A program made the translations under genes and the position numbers. This document shows, in pieces, positions 14,698 through 23,007 of a DNA stretch of 24,733 nt. Every line of letters starts with the position of its first letter. Positions within the stretch are counted from its first letter, which is position 1. Location: the IMG/VR virus record IMGVR_UViG_3300036770_001629, positions 1 to 24,733 of that record; one strand, given 5' to 3'. Source of the DNA: a virus. The notes below the pieces were generated by a model that worked only from the letters and a program-made list of their open reading frames with translations, had not been told where the DNA came from and did no database searches.

Positions 14698-16841
14698 AGG
14701 TACTCGACCCTCCTGGTTCTCTTTGGCCTGGCCGGTTGCTGGCCCTGTTCCTCCGGAGGAGGAGGAGCCGGTACTCCAGGGGTGATGCCCTCGATGGACT
14801 CCACCGCTGCTCGGGACTTCTTGACCTTTCGCCCGCCCTCGCCTGCTAGCTTGCATCCCTCGACGCTTCCCGCGACACAGCAGCCCACCAGGCAGTCCAG
14901 CCAGTGGTTGTCAGGTCGATCCGGTTTCAGCTTCCACTCGTCGACTTCCCGCCCCTTGCCCTTGGTCCTGACTGGATACTCCGCCTTCAGGTGCTTGGCC
15001 AGGGTGGCATGCTCGTGGGGCTCCGCCTGGTAGAGCACCAGGCTGCCCGAGGTGCCTGGCTCCGTGGAGAGCCTGCTGTGGAAGAAGGACTTCCAGAAGT
15101 TGGTGTCGTAGATGATGTGCCTGATTGGGACGTCTCGGGCCCTGTCGATCCGCCAGTGCTGGCCGACCGCCCTGCCGAACTTCTTGACGTGCGCCGCATT
15201 GAGGGGCTCGCTCGATGCCGTGACCCCCTTGCCGTGCGAAGGATAGAGCACCGATCGAAAGGAGCTGGTCCGGCAAAACTCGTAGACCAGGTTCCGAGAC
15301 TGGCCCCAGTTCGCGTCGATCATGATCCGGCTGAAAGGGATCTCTCCGCCCGTCGCTGTCTTGAACTTCTTTTCCATCAGGTAGCCAACCAGGTCCTTCA
15401 ACGCCTTGGTCAGTTTCACTTCCAGGCTGTCGCCAGGGTACATCTTTGAGAGGTTCTTCCTGGCCGTCGACAGCTTGAAGTGGTTCCCTCGCTGCTGGGG
15501 CCAGGCTCCGTACTCGACAACTGTCCCCGAGAAGTCCAGCTTCCACGAGACGACGGTGTAGAAGAGCAGCTCCTTTTGCACATCGATGAAACCGACAACC
15601 TTGTCGGTGTGCTCTTGCAGCTGGCCCTTGGCCGTGATCCCCACTCGCTTAGCCATCTCATCCTCGGACAGGATCGATTCGTCCAGCTTCAATTCCATGG
15701 GGTGGTTCTGGTACTCCGCCCAGAAAGCTTCCTCGCTGCGAAAGTAGAGGTTCATGGCATTCTGGATCGCTGAGATCTCGTCGGGGTTGAACCGCTCGGA
15801 CCAGGACGCCTCGCAGCCCATGTCCATGGCTGCCTGGTTCTCGCCGTAGAACTGGGTCGCCTCCTCGCCCTTGCCTCCGTTCCGGAAGCTGGCCTTCCGG
15901 ATGTCGCTGTACTGGTTCCAGAGATCCATGTTGCTGGGCATGCCATACAGGAGCTGGGTCCGCTCGCCATGCCACTCGGGACTCTCCTCCCGATCCAGGG
16001 CCGTGTCGGCCAGGTCGCCCTTGCGGATTACGGTGCAGGGCATGACCCCCGCGATCTTGACCCCTGGGCCACTCAGGCCCAGGACATCGCCGTTGATGAT
16101 CGCGATCCGGCTGTCGGTCTGCAGGCTGCTCGATGCCGACTCTCGGGTCTGGGGGTCGTCTGGGATGACGTAATCGGGCCGCAGGACCTCGCCGTTGGGT
16201 GTGGTGAACTGCTGGCCTCGGACGTCCCCAGTGATCCCACAGACCGACACCACCGAGCCGGATGCCTTGCTGCCATCGATCGTCGGGAGGATCAGGAAGT
16301 TGTTAAGCCACTGGATGCCGGTGGGCTCGCTGTTGTGCGTCTGGCCGTTGGCCCTGGAGGCCCTCCCTTCCAAGGCTCGAATCGGGAAGCATACCTCGGG
16401 GAAGTCCTCCAGGAGTAGGCTGTTGAACCGCAGCTCCGACTTGATCGAGCCGAGCAGCTTTTCCGCCTTGGTCTCCGTGGCTCCGATCAGGCATACCCAT
16501 CGCCGGTATCCGTAAAGCAGGGCCCACAGGGCCGCAGTGATCGCCAGAGTGGTCTTGCCGTTCCCGCGGGGCATGGCCAGGGCAAAGAGCCCGCCGTCCT
16601 TGACCGTGGTTTCGATTTGCTGGATGACTCGCAGGTGGTCTCGAGACCAGCCCAGGTGGAAGGCCGCTGGCCGATAGGTCTCGCAGAAGAGCTGGAAGGA
16701 CTCGCCCGAGGACTTGCGCCGCTTGAGCTTGGCGATCTTGGGGATCTCCCCGATCTCGCTGCCAGCAGCCCGCATGTCTCGCATGCGAGCAGCCATCTTC
16801 TTCCGGTGTTCTTCGTAGGCCGCCTTTTCAAGCTTTGGCAT
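14694..16841 (-). CDS. Terminase large subunit
   Basis: This 715-residue protein is a two-domain packaging motor. The N-terminal ATPase shows AMPRGNGKTT (89-98) as Walker A and YVIPDDP (224-230) as Walker B with catalytic acidic residues. The C-terminal nuclease shows VGFIDVQ (Asp420), IMIDANWG (Asp509) and DNHWLDCLVG (Asp649), consistent with an RNase H-like metal site. It is long for a terminase, with a basic N-terminal extension (residues 1-47) and a Pro/Lys-rich tail with PAPPPPEEQ. No small terminase was recognised in the window; it may lie elsewhere or be missed. The ATG shares a base with the stop of the fibre gene upstream. Confidence 0.93.
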   Translation of the reverse strand: MPKLEKAAYEEHRKKMAARMRDMRAAGSEIGEIPKIAKLKRRKSSGESFQLFCETYRPAAFHLGWSRDHLRVIQQIETTVKDGGLFALAMPRGNGKTTLAITAALWALLYGYRRWVCLIGATETKAEKLLGSIKSELRFNSLLLEDFPEVCFPIRALEGRASRANGQTHNSEPTGIQWLNNFLILPTIDGSKASGSVVSVCGITGDVRGQQFTTPNGEVLRPDYVIPDDPQTRESASSSLQTDSRIAIINGDVLGLSGPGVKIAGVMPCTVIRKGDLADTALDREESPEWHGERTQLLYGMPSNMDLWNQYSDIRKASFRNGGKGEEATQFYGENQAAMDMGCEASWSERFNPDEISAIQNAMNLYFRSEEAFWAEYQNHPMELKLDESILSEDEMAKRVGITAKGQLQEHTDKVVGFIDVQKELLFYTVVSWKLDFSGTVVEYGAWPQQRGNHFKLSTARKNLSKMYPGDSLEVKLTKALKDLVGYLMEKKFKTATGGEIPFSRIMIDANWGQSRNLVYEFCRTSSFRSVLYPSHGKGVTASSEPLNAAHVKKFGRAVGQHWRIDRARDVPIRHIIYDTNFWKSFFHSRLSTEPGTSGSLVLYQAEPHEHATLAKHLKAEYPVRTKGKGREVDEWKLKPDRPDNHWLDCLVGCCVAGSVEGCKLAGEGGRKVKKSRAAVESIEGITPGVPAPPPPEEQGQQPARPKRTRRVEYL

Positions 16842-18709
16842 CAGGGGCTTCCGAGGAGGCTGTTCAGCTCAAGGGTCCCGCTCGCATCCGTGGGGATCGT
16901 GACATAGACCTTGGCCCCAGTTCCTCGCCATGCCTGGTACCGTACTCCAGGGGTTAGGTCTGGGAACTGGGCAACACCGCTGCCGTTGCTGGTTGTGGTC
17001 CGGACGGTGGTGTCCAGGGCCAGGCCGGAGATGTCGCAGTCGATCGAGACCGCCTGCATGGACATCGTGACCCCCGACTCCGGCAGGCCGTTGGCTCCCA
17101 GGCAGAGCCAGTAGCCTGTGACGTTGCCTGGGCTGCTGGGGGTGATGCTGATCGCCGTGACGTTGTAGGACTGGCTGACGTTTCCAGATACCGCCAGGAC
17201 CGCGCCGGCAAACGTGGTGTTGGGGCTGGTGATGCCGACAATCCAGGAGCCATCATCGACGTTGAACGTGACCTGGCCGCTGACGTTCGTGGTCCCGAGG
17301 TAGGACTCGGCAGCCTTGGTCAGCCTGACCTTGGCTCCCTCCACTGGAGAGCCAGCCAGGTTGACCGTGATCGTGACAGTCCTGGCCCCCGTCCCAGTCC
17401 CCCCGCCTCCACCGCCCGTGGGTGCCAGGCTGAGGGCATTGGCCGACCACTTGACCAGGGCCGTCCCGCTGCCGGTGATCATGGCCACCAGGTCGATGAG
17501 GACCTGAAGAGCCCCCACCGCATTGGCCACCTCGGTGGCAGCAGAAGCAGCCAGAGCATTCGAGTCGATCGCACCGGTGGCAAAGTGTGTGCTTTCGATC
17601 ACACCAGGCTGCAGCTCGTGGATGTCGGCAGCCACATGCGCCGCACCTGTGACCTTGACCTCTCGCTGGTCGCTGTCGGAGATCAAGAACCGGTCGCCGA
17701 ATGAACCGTTTGGATAGCCCGCATTAGGCATTGCGCTGTAAATCGCATCCTTGTTTTGGTTGGCCGTTGGGATATCTGCTTTCATTGCCAGGGTTGTCGA
17801 TGCCTCGATCTGTGCCAGGGTTGGCTTTCCTGAAAGGTCAGTCGAGATCTGCTGAAGCAGTGTCAAGGTAGCGTAATCAACCACCGCCCCGATCCACTCG
17901 ATGTATCGGGCCTCGCCCGAGACCGTACCAGAGACGGTGATCCGCAGGCTTTCAGCCGGGTGAGTATTGGCCACCGTATAGCTGAAAGTGTATCGGCCAG
18001 TCGAAGGGTTTGAGACTGCCGACAAGTTGCCAGATCGACTCGTACCTGCCGCATTCGCAGCCGTAAGGGTTGGACTCGCATCGAGGTTAACCAGCTTGTC
18101 CTCATCGTCTCGCACCACCACCGTGAACGCATAGACCGTCGATCCTGAATCCGGGATCTCCAGAAGTGGAGCCCCATAGATATTCATCTTGGCCGACAGG
18201 TTGTTCAGGTTCTGGATTGCTGTCAGCACCGAGTTGACCGTTGCCTCCTTCGCCACTGTTGCATCTTTTGCAACCGTGGAATCCTTGGCCACCGTGGCAT
18301 CATTTGCCACCGACGCTGGCAAGGTGACAGGAGCTGCAGCCGTGATGGCCTGGCCCGCGAACCGAGTGACGTCCCCCAGTCCTCCAGAGGTGTCGAACGT
18401 CTTAGAAAAAAGAGCATCGTAAACAGTGGGCTCCAGAACCATGTAGCCGTGGCTGCCCATCGACATGGCCGAATTGTTGACACTGACCTCCAGCATCCCG
18501 ATGGTGTTGGTGTTGCCGGTTGCCAGGCTGAGAAGGTAATAGCCGTTATGGCTGTGCGACACTGAGGCAGGGCTGCCGAGGGCCGCCGTGGTTCCGTTCT
18601 TGGTTATGTTGAAATCAGCAATGACCGCCGTGGTGACGGCAGCTCCTGCAGAGTCCAGGACGGGACCGACAAGGAAGGTGGCCGCAGCATTCTGCTTGAG
18701 ACATTCCAT
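16841..18709 (-). CDS. Multidomain tail fibre / adhesin-like protein
   Basis: The start is the ATG at 18709, preceded by GAAGAAGG. The frame further upstream overlaps the LamG gene and is not used. The 622-residue product has an N-terminal beta domain (near 8-95, with ISKNG-like NITKNGTT and HNGYYLLSL) and a helical repeat of ATVAKD units (134-158). An Ig-like region follows (near 175-265, with RYTFSYTVANTHP), then a helical section and a poly-Gly linker (GGGGGGTGTG). The C-terminus (442-622) looks like two carboxypeptidase-regulatory or Ig-like beta sandwiches (VTITVNLAGSPVEGAKVRL). No enzymatic motif is seen. It is most likely a fibre or appendage for host binding. Its location upstream of the terminase is unusual. 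Confidence 0.7.
   Translation of the reverse strand: MECLKQNAAATFLVGPVLDSAGAAVTTAVIADFNITKNGTTAALGSPASVSHSHNGYYLLSLATGNTNTIGMLEVSVNNSAMSMGSHGYMVLEPTVYDALFSKTFDTSGGLGDVTRFAGQAITAAAPVTLPASVANDATVAKDSTVAKDATVAKEATVNSVLTAIQNLNNLSAKMNIYGAPLLEIPDSGSTVYAFTVVVRDDEDKLVNLDASPTLTAANAAGTSRSGNLSAVSNPSTGRYTFSYTVANTHPAESLRITVSGTVSGEARYIEWIGAVVDYATLTLLQQISTDLSGKPTLAQIEASTTLAMKADIPTANQNKDAIYSAMPNAGYPNGSFGDRFLISDSDQREVKVTGAAHVAADIHELQPGVIESTHFATGAIDSNALAASAATEVANAVGALQVLIDLVAMITGSGTALVKWSANALSLAPTGGGGGGTGTGARTVTITVNLAGSPVEGAKVRLTKAAESYLGTTNVSGQVTFNVDDGSWIVGITSPNTTFAGAVLAVSGNVSQSYNVTAISITPSSPGNVTGYWLCLGANGLPESGVTMSMQAVSIDCDISGLALDTTVRTTTSNGSGVAQFPDLTPGVRYQAWRGTGAKVYVTIPTDASGTLELNSLLGSP
18236..18310 (-). repeat. 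Imperfect 18-base repeat encoding ATVAKD hexapeptides
   Basis: About four units of (A/S)TVAK(D/E) occur in residues 134-158 of the fibre protein, with DNA units about 18 bases long that have drifted at third positions. This suggests a short trimeric coiled or beta-helical stalk between the N-terminal domain and the Ig-like region. Confidence 0.7.
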
Positions 18710-18713
18710 TTGC

Positions 18714-19478
18714 TTACCTTCTTCCTGCACAAAGAATCCGTCGACGCCTGTTTGTCGTCGTTCCAGCAAACTTAAAAAATCCAGTGTCGTCTGTCGGAAA
18801 CAGGTCTGCGTTTCGCCCGCGAAGATACAGCCCCATAATTTCGTCGGGAGTATGGGTGACGTTATAGAGCCTGCAATCACTGAGCCTTCCTAAGTAATAG
18901 TTGGAAGCCGCTTTTCGGACGTAAGCACCGAGCGTAACGCGGTTCAAGGTCATTGCTCTGGTTGTGGTATCTGCCGTCTCAATATCCAAACGACCGTTGA
19001 CGTAGATTCGCACCGACGCTGTAGATTGCGAAACGTAAACGTGAGTCCATCTGTTGGTGTTGGTTGCAATTGATCCCTGGACATTGAGCGTTGCACCAGC
19101 AGCATTGTTGCGAACTGAAAGAAGGATCGGTCTGCCTGAATTCTGTGATCCCACAATCCAGTACGGGTTGGCCGATGTTGATGATGTCAGGCCAAAGATT
19201 CCACGGTACGCGGTCCCTGTGTCAGAGGTCTTGCACCAGAGCGACATCGATACAGTTTTGTTTTCTGCCATCGCTCCTTCGACTGGAGTACCGATAATCG
19301 TTGCGTAGTCATTCGAGTCGTCGAAATCGAGGCAATAGGATGAACCATCAGCAACCCAGTCTGTGCCTGGGTCCATGCTGACCAGGCCCATCTGGAGGTC
19401 TTCACGCCAAACATCTTTGACGCTCCAGCCGGATGGATCCCGCAACGAGAATGCCCGGACCAGGCCACGCACCGTCAT
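18714..19478 (-). CDS. LamG / concanavalin A-like lectin domain protein
   Basis: This is a 254-residue protein with a LamG-type jelly roll over residues about 45-225. Diagnostic pieces are KTVSMSLWCKTSDTG, YRGIFGLTSS, NRWTHVYVSQSTASVRIYVN (the W.H....S....VRIYVNG hallmark), RVTLGAYVRK, and the end YLGRLSDCRLYNVTHTPDEI. LamG domains bind glycans or proteins. In phages they occur on tail fibres and capsid decorations. There is no signal peptide, consistent with a virion protein. It begins in an ATGA overlap with the preceding gene. The last ~25 residues (TTTNRRRRILCAGRR) are strongly basic and might be a natural tail or reflect C-terminal degeneration. Confidence 0.85.
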   Translation of the reverse strand: MTVRGLVRAFSLRDPSGWSVKDVWREDLQMGLVSMDPGTDWVADGSSYCLDFDDSNDYATIIGTPVEGAMAENKTVSMSLWCKTSDTGTAYRGIFGLTSSTSANPYWIVGSQNSGRPILLSVRNNAAGATLNVQGSIATNTNRWTHVYVSQSTASVRIYVNGRLDIETADTTTRAMTLNRVTLGAYVRKAASNYYLGRLSDCRLYNVTHTPDEIMGLYLRGRNADLFPTDDTGFFKFAGTTTNRRRRILCAGRR

Positions 19479-19990
19479 GACTGTGCAACCTGTCTGCGGA
19501 TCGGCTGCAATCGGATCAGGTGATTGCCTGCGGTCGAGCTTAGTGCGTCACCAGTTGAGTGAGTGACAAACAAAGACAACTTAGGAGGCAGGCCCACAGG
19601 AGACCGAAAAGCAGATCGCAAAGACAATCCAGAAAAGTGATATGTTCTAGCTGTGGCGTCGGTCGCAATCTCTGTCAACGCGCCGCAAACGTATGGTTTG
19701 ACAAGATTGCTTGAAATTGTTCGACCACCATCAGAGCCAACAAAAACATCAGGCCAGCTTGTGCCGTCGTATGATGCGATCCCAAAAAGCTGAATCGAAC
19801 GGTTAGCGGTCAGCGTGCCTGCCGTGGTGAACTTGCCGCTGATTAGGATGTCCTCCCAGCCATCGGTGGAAAGATCGATCACCGCTGACTCTCTGCCAGT
19901 CAGCAGGTTGGCGTCGCTTGCCAAAGACGCAAGCGCAATCGTGAGGTCCGTCGCAGTGCCGTAAATCAGTTTGATGTCGCCAGCAGCCAT
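19475..19990 (-). CDS. Probable virion adhesion-module protein
   Basis: This 171-residue beta-rich protein starts with GDIKLIYGTATDLTIALASLASDAN. It continues with ESAVIDLSTDGWEDILISG, then ANRSIQLFGIASYDGTSWPD, KPYVCGALTEIATD, and LPPKLSLFVTHSTGDALS. The pattern, strands separated by short loops with ITLASLAS near the start, resembles minor virion proteins found beside LamG or fibre genes in many phages. AGGAGG lies six bases before the ATG, a strong site. It lies two bases after the preceding gene. It is taken as a capsid- or tail-surface component, based on neighbours and composition. Confidence 0.65.
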   Translation of the reverse strand: MAAGDIKLIYGTATDLTIALASLASDANLLTGRESAVIDLSTDGWEDILISGKFTTAGTLTANRSIQLFGIASYDGTSWPDVFVGSDGGRTISSNLVKPYVCGALTEIATDATARTYHFSGLSLRSAFRSPVGLPPKLSLFVTHSTGDALSSTAGNHLIRLQPIRRQVAQS

Positions 19991-19991
19991 A

Positions 19992-20447
19992 TCAGCCTCC
20001 TAGTTCCTTTCTGGCGTTACGCACGAAGCCTACGCCAATTTCACTCAGCCCATTGGCTACCGGCCACGGCAGCAACTGGTCACCCAATGCCCTAAGCGAT
20101 TCCGCCTGAGATTCAGTAGCGAGGCCAGCGGCTACTAAACCGGCAATCATCTGGACCACGCTCGGCAGATCAAGGTCAACCGTTCTTACCTTTCCAGCGG
20201 CGTCATCGACCCAATCGACCACGCTGATACACAGGCCGCGAATGACTCCGGGTATGTTGGCGTCTTGGGCTGTCAACTTGAGGGCAGGCCAGATTGATTG
20301 CTCGATAAGAAACTGCTTGACCTGCCAGGTTTCAACCACAGAGCGAACCGGGATTAACTTGGCGTTGATCGCATCGGCAGCCTGCTGGTCTGAGAGCCCC
20401 TGGTACTCAGGAAGCTTCAGCTCTTCCACCAATGGCGAGAGGTTCAT
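19992..20447 (-). CDS. Helical phage protein, function unknown
   Basis: This 151-residue, largely helical protein has LPEYQGLSDQQAADAINAKL near the start, WQVKQFLIEQSIWPALK in the middle and a C-terminal segment WPVANGLSEIGVGFVRNAR. The PEY.GLS.Q..AD..N motif is common in phage proteins of unknown role found with tail-fibre modules. No catalytic or membrane features are seen. Its ATG shares a base with the stop of the holin-like gene (TGATG), so it is translated from the same message. A tail-fibre assembly or chaperone role is possible but rests only on its position. Confidence 0.65.
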   Translation of the reverse strand: MNLSPLVEELKLPEYQGLSDQQAADAINAKLIPVRSVVETWQVKQFLIEQSIWPALKLTAQDANIPGVIRGLCISVVDWVDDAAGKVRTVDLDLPSVVQMIAGLVAAGLATESQAESLRALGDQLLPWPVANGLSEIGVGFVRNARKELGG

Positions 20448-20809
20448 CAGGCTGTTCCCTTCTTTGCCAGTACCATCTCCACCTTCTGGAGATTCTTTCT
20501 CGCCACATCATGGTTGCCGTCGAGAGTCGCCAGCCCTGCCTCCGCCACCAGGCCAATGGCATGGTGAGTCGTGAGATGAGATTCCTGGTCTCTGGTTGCC
20601 GTGGCCTCTAGCTTGGCCAGTGTCTCGGCATTCTGTTCTTGGGTCTTCGTCGCAGAGCCCATGAACTCGATGTGGGCCTCTGCGATCTTGGGCCCATACT
20701 TCCGCCCCAGGCTGAAGAACAGCCACAGGAACGGGCCCACAAAAAGCAGAAGGCAGGCGAACGGGATGCCGACCGCCTGCACGAAAGATGACACCTGGTT
20801 CCAGTCCAT
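20447..20809 (-). CDS. Holin-like single-pass membrane protein with long cytoplasmic helix
   Basis: The start is the ATG at 20809, with a perfect AAGGAGG seven bases upstream. The longer open frame is a shadow of the upstream gene. The 120-residue product has one strong membrane segment (about residues 13-34, GIPFACLLLFVGPFLWLFFS). A basic stretch and a long charged helical tail follow (KTQEQNAETLAKLEATATRDQ, split). One membrane helix with a soluble tail fits class III holins or other membrane proteins of the lysis set. It follows a papain-type protease and a secreted zinc protein, which supports a lysis role, but its family is not certain. Confidence 0.6.
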   Translation of the reverse strand: MDWNQVSSFVQAVGIPFACLLLFVGPFLWLFFSLGRKYGPKIAEAHIEFMGSATKTQEQNAETLAKLEATATRDQESHLTTHHAIGLVAEAGLATLDGNHDVARKNLQKVEMVLAKKGTA

Positions 20810-20820
20810 GCAGTTCCTCC

Positions 20821-21312
20821 TTAGCGCCTGAAAATCCAGCCGCGCCGAATCGTTGTAGGTGGTGGCCGATACGATTGAACACGCTGGGTGGGTACGGGGC
20901 AGACGCCAGAGGGACAATCCCTGGTCTCGATCATGACGTGGGTCTGGATCGCCATGGGGGCCGGAATCGCTGGAGCACTTGGGATCAATGGGCATCGGCC
21001 ATCCGGGCAGTCGCCAGCCAGGATCGCAGCAGTCTTCTGCTGCTGCGCCGTGACCTGGGCCGCCTGCACCTTGCCGGTCCCGTTGCAATCGAGGCATTTC
21101 TGAGAGATCCGCCCATCGCCAACTTTACCAGTGCCTTGGCAGGTTGGGCAAACGTCGCCAGGCTTGGGGGCTGGAGCCGGAGCTGGGGCCGATTGGCGCT
21201 CCAGGGTGACGGCAGCGATCCCCGACCATGACCAGCCCTGGGCCAGGGGATCCTGGGCCATCGAGGAAGGGGCCAGGAACAGGACCAAGATCAACGCCAG
21301 ACGAAACATCAT
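20821..21312 (-). CDS. Secreted protein with DnaJ-type zinc ribbon and two CPxGxCP motifs
   Basis: The ATG at 21312 shares a base with the stop of the peptidase (TGATG) and has AAAGG at a good distance. Further upstream ATGs at 21318 are less well spaced. The 163-residue product starts with a signal peptide (FRLALILVLFLAPSSMAQ). An Ala/Pro repeat (APAPAPAPK) leads into two CxxCxGTG zinc motifs (CPTCQGTG 55-62, CLDCNGTG 73-80), as in the DnaJ zinc-binding domain. CPDGRCP (102-108) and CPSGVCP (133-139) follow, and the end is basic. It should be exported to the periplasm. It lacks a J-domain, so it is not a chaperone of the classical type. A partner or pro-domain-like role for the adjacent peptidase is a guess. 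Confidence 0.78.
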   Translation of the reverse strand: MMFRLALILVLFLAPSSMAQDPLAQGWSWSGIAAVTLERQSAPAPAPAPKPGDVCPTCQGTGKVGDGRISQKCLDCNGTGKVQAAQVTAQQQKTAAILAGDCPDGRCPLIPSAPAIPAPMAIQTHVMIETRDCPSGVCPVPTQRVQSYRPPPTTIRRGWIFRR

Positions 21313-22289
21313 CACCATCCTTTCAGCCAGTCGATCGACCGGCGCTGGAGGCCTCCGATTCCGCAGACTGCGTAACTGTCCTGCTGCTTCAGCATGGCAT
21401 CGCAGGTGGCAGCATCGACCCAGGCTGAACACTTTTGCACCTCGGGCCAGTAGTCGATCACCTGGTTGTCGACGGTGCTCCGGTACCAATCTCCGAGCCC
21501 CCAGGAATTGCCCCATGAGTTGACCAGCAGCAGCCCTGGCCGATCGTATCGGACGCCAGCAAAGACCATGCAGTGGTACCATGTGGCCGTCTTCCGGACG
21601 AATCCGTTCTTGTCTCGCTTGCCAGGAAAACCATGGTCCGAGCAGACCACCACCGGGAAACCGCTCTCGGTGCAGCCAGCAGCCTGCTGGAAGCTCGTGA
21701 CCTGTGGCGCCTCGATAATCGGTGTCAGCTTGCAGAGCTGGTCCAGGGCATCCTTGTCGAACGCCCCACCGCAGCCGAAGTTGCCCCACTCGCTGGCTCG
21801 CTTGCCGGAGTATGCTCGCAGGTCGTGCTCCTTGTTGCCCGTCACTCCCGAGTAGTCCAGCCGTGGTAGGGCTCCCCACTTGGTCGCGAACCTGGCAGCA
21901 TAGGCCCCGACAGCTCCGTCGACGTAACCGCCTCGCTTGATGCCTCGGGCCTCGACTCGTGCTCCGCCGTAAAGTGGCTCGGTGGCATAGCTGCCCTTCC
22001 AGACCCAGGGCCGCATCTTTGCCTTGATGTCGATCGCCACCGAAAGGGTGCAGCCCAGCTCCCAGCCCCAGGATACGCAGTCGCCGATCCCCTGGGCCCC
22101 TCGGGTCCAGTTTGGCTGCATGCTCCGGAGATGATCGAACAGGATGACAGGAGGCTTCCTGCTATCGTCCATCGAGGCTTGCATCATGGCCTCTTGGGTG
22201 GACGACATCCGATAGACCGGTGTGCTCTGATCCTCGAGCACCAGCTCCACCGCTTCAGGGTTTGGGGTCCATCCCAGGTGCAGGGTCAC
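21312..22289 (-). CDS. Papain-family (C1A-like) cysteine peptidase
   Basis: This 325-residue protein starts at GTG (22289) in a GTGA overlap with the upstream stop. The catalytic elements of papain peptidases are all visible: the oxyanion Gln in GAQGIGDCVSW (Gln66, Cys71), His239 in WYHCMVFAGVR, and Asn257 in LLVNSWGNSWG. Other cysteines at 80, 173, 186, 206, 216 and 240 may form disulfides. There is no obvious signal peptide. Papain-type enzymes are uncommon in phages. Some phages carry them as head maturation or host-directed enzymes, but here a separate prohead protease exists. Neighbouring small membrane proteins and a holin-like gene suggest a lysis or host-envelope role, which is inference. 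Confidence 0.88.
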   Translation of the reverse strand: MTLHLGWTPNPEAVELVLEDQSTPVYRMSSTQEAMMQASMDDSRKPPVILFDHLRSMQPNWTRGAQGIGDCVSWGWELGCTLSVAIDIKAKMRPWVWKGSYATEPLYGGARVEARGIKRGGYVDGAVGAYAARFATKWGALPRLDYSGVTGNKEHDLRAYSGKRASEWGNFGCGGAFDKDALDQLCKLTPIIEAPQVTSFQQAAGCTESGFPVVVCSDHGFPGKRDKNGFVRKTATWYHCMVFAGVRYDRPGLLLVNSWGNSWGLGDWYRSTVDNQVIDYWPEVQKCSAWVDAATCDAMLKQQDSYAVCGIGGLQRRSIDWLKGW

Positions 22290-22759
22290 TTGAGGCCCTC
22301 CAGGGTGTAGGCCGCTCCGTCCAGCAGCTTGACCACCGAGGCCCTCCGTCCGTCATCTAGGGGCTCGTCACTGGTTCCCAGCTTGGCCAGCTCGGGGCCG
22401 ATGGCCTGGCCGATCACATCGCCCTTTGGCAGAGGCCGCGGGGGGCAGGCGACGATCCAGTCTCGCAGGGCCTGAACGTCCAGCATCGTCTTCAGCCTCG
22501 GGCCCTTGGGGTGGCTGCCGTCCGCCTCTATGGTCCTGGCCATGCCAGCCAGCAGGCCAGCCCAGGTACGCGCCTCAGACCGAGCCCCAGAGAATCCCGC
22601 CTTCAGAGCATCCGCCACAGAGGCCGGAACGCTTGGGACGTTATCCGGTGTGACAGGAGCAGGAATTGGCGCCGGGCCAGGGACTGGCAAGAGACGGTCC
22701 AGCCAGGGCAGCCCGAGAGCAGCCAGGGCCAGCAGTATGCCGATAGTCTTTCGGTTCAC
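22286..22759 (-). CDS. Membrane-anchored small protein
   Basis: This is a 157-residue protein starting at GTG (22759) in a GTGA overlap with the preceding stop. A membrane or signal-anchor segment (IGILLALAALGLPWLDRLL) precedes a Pro-rich linker (PVPGPAPIPAPV). A soluble, mostly helical domain follows, with ARTWAGLLAGMARTIEAD, DVQALRDWIVACPPRPLPKG and a C-terminal helix. No lipobox is seen. The anchor followed by a Pro linker and a soluble domain would face the periplasm, like a spanin-type or lysis accessory protein, but no motif fixes the function. It is coupled to the papain peptidase downstream. Confidence 0.65.
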   Translation of the reverse strand: MNRKTIGILLALAALGLPWLDRLLPVPGPAPIPAPVTPDNVPSVPASVADALKAGFSGARSEARTWAGLLAGMARTIEADGSHPKGPRLKTMLDVQALRDWIVACPPRPLPKGDVIGQAIGPELAKLGTSDEPLDDGRRASVVKLLDGAAYTLEGLK

Positions 22760-23007
22760 TTGGAGGACTCCCGAAGGACTGCAGGGGTCAGGATGGTGTC
22801 GATGGCCTCCGTCGCCTTGGGGTCGCTGGCCAGGTGACGTCGCAGCTGGAGCAGGGCAGCCAGTAGCTGGATCGCTCCATCATCCCCAGCCGGCGCAGGG
22901 GTGGCTGGCCTGGAGCCCAGGCCCCTGACCTTCGCCAGGAGCTGGGGACCAAAGAGCACCAGGACGGCTGCCGACCCCAGCAGGATCGAGACAAGTGAGG
23001 TGCTCAT
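22756..23007 (-). CDS. Small single-pass membrane protein
   Basis: This 83-residue protein has an N-terminal membrane segment (LVSILLGSAAVLVLFGPQLL) and then a Gly/Pro/Ala linker. A helical end follows, with QLLAALLQLRRHLASDP and KATEAIDTILTP. It overlaps both neighbours (ATGA before, GTGA after), so it is part of the same coupled set. Size and topology fit a holin-like or lysis accessory protein but give no specific family. Confidence 0.65.
   Translation of the reverse strand: MSTSLVSILLGSAAVLVLFGPQLLAKVRGLGSRPATPAPAGDDGAIQLLAALLQLRRHLASDPKATEAIDTILTPAVLRESSK

Noticed and set aside
20821-21879. 352-residue extended frame ending in the DnaJ-type protein
   Set aside because: The N-terminal half is out of frame with the papain peptidase and looks random. 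The real start near 21312 has a signal peptide, a ribosome site and a TGATG junction.
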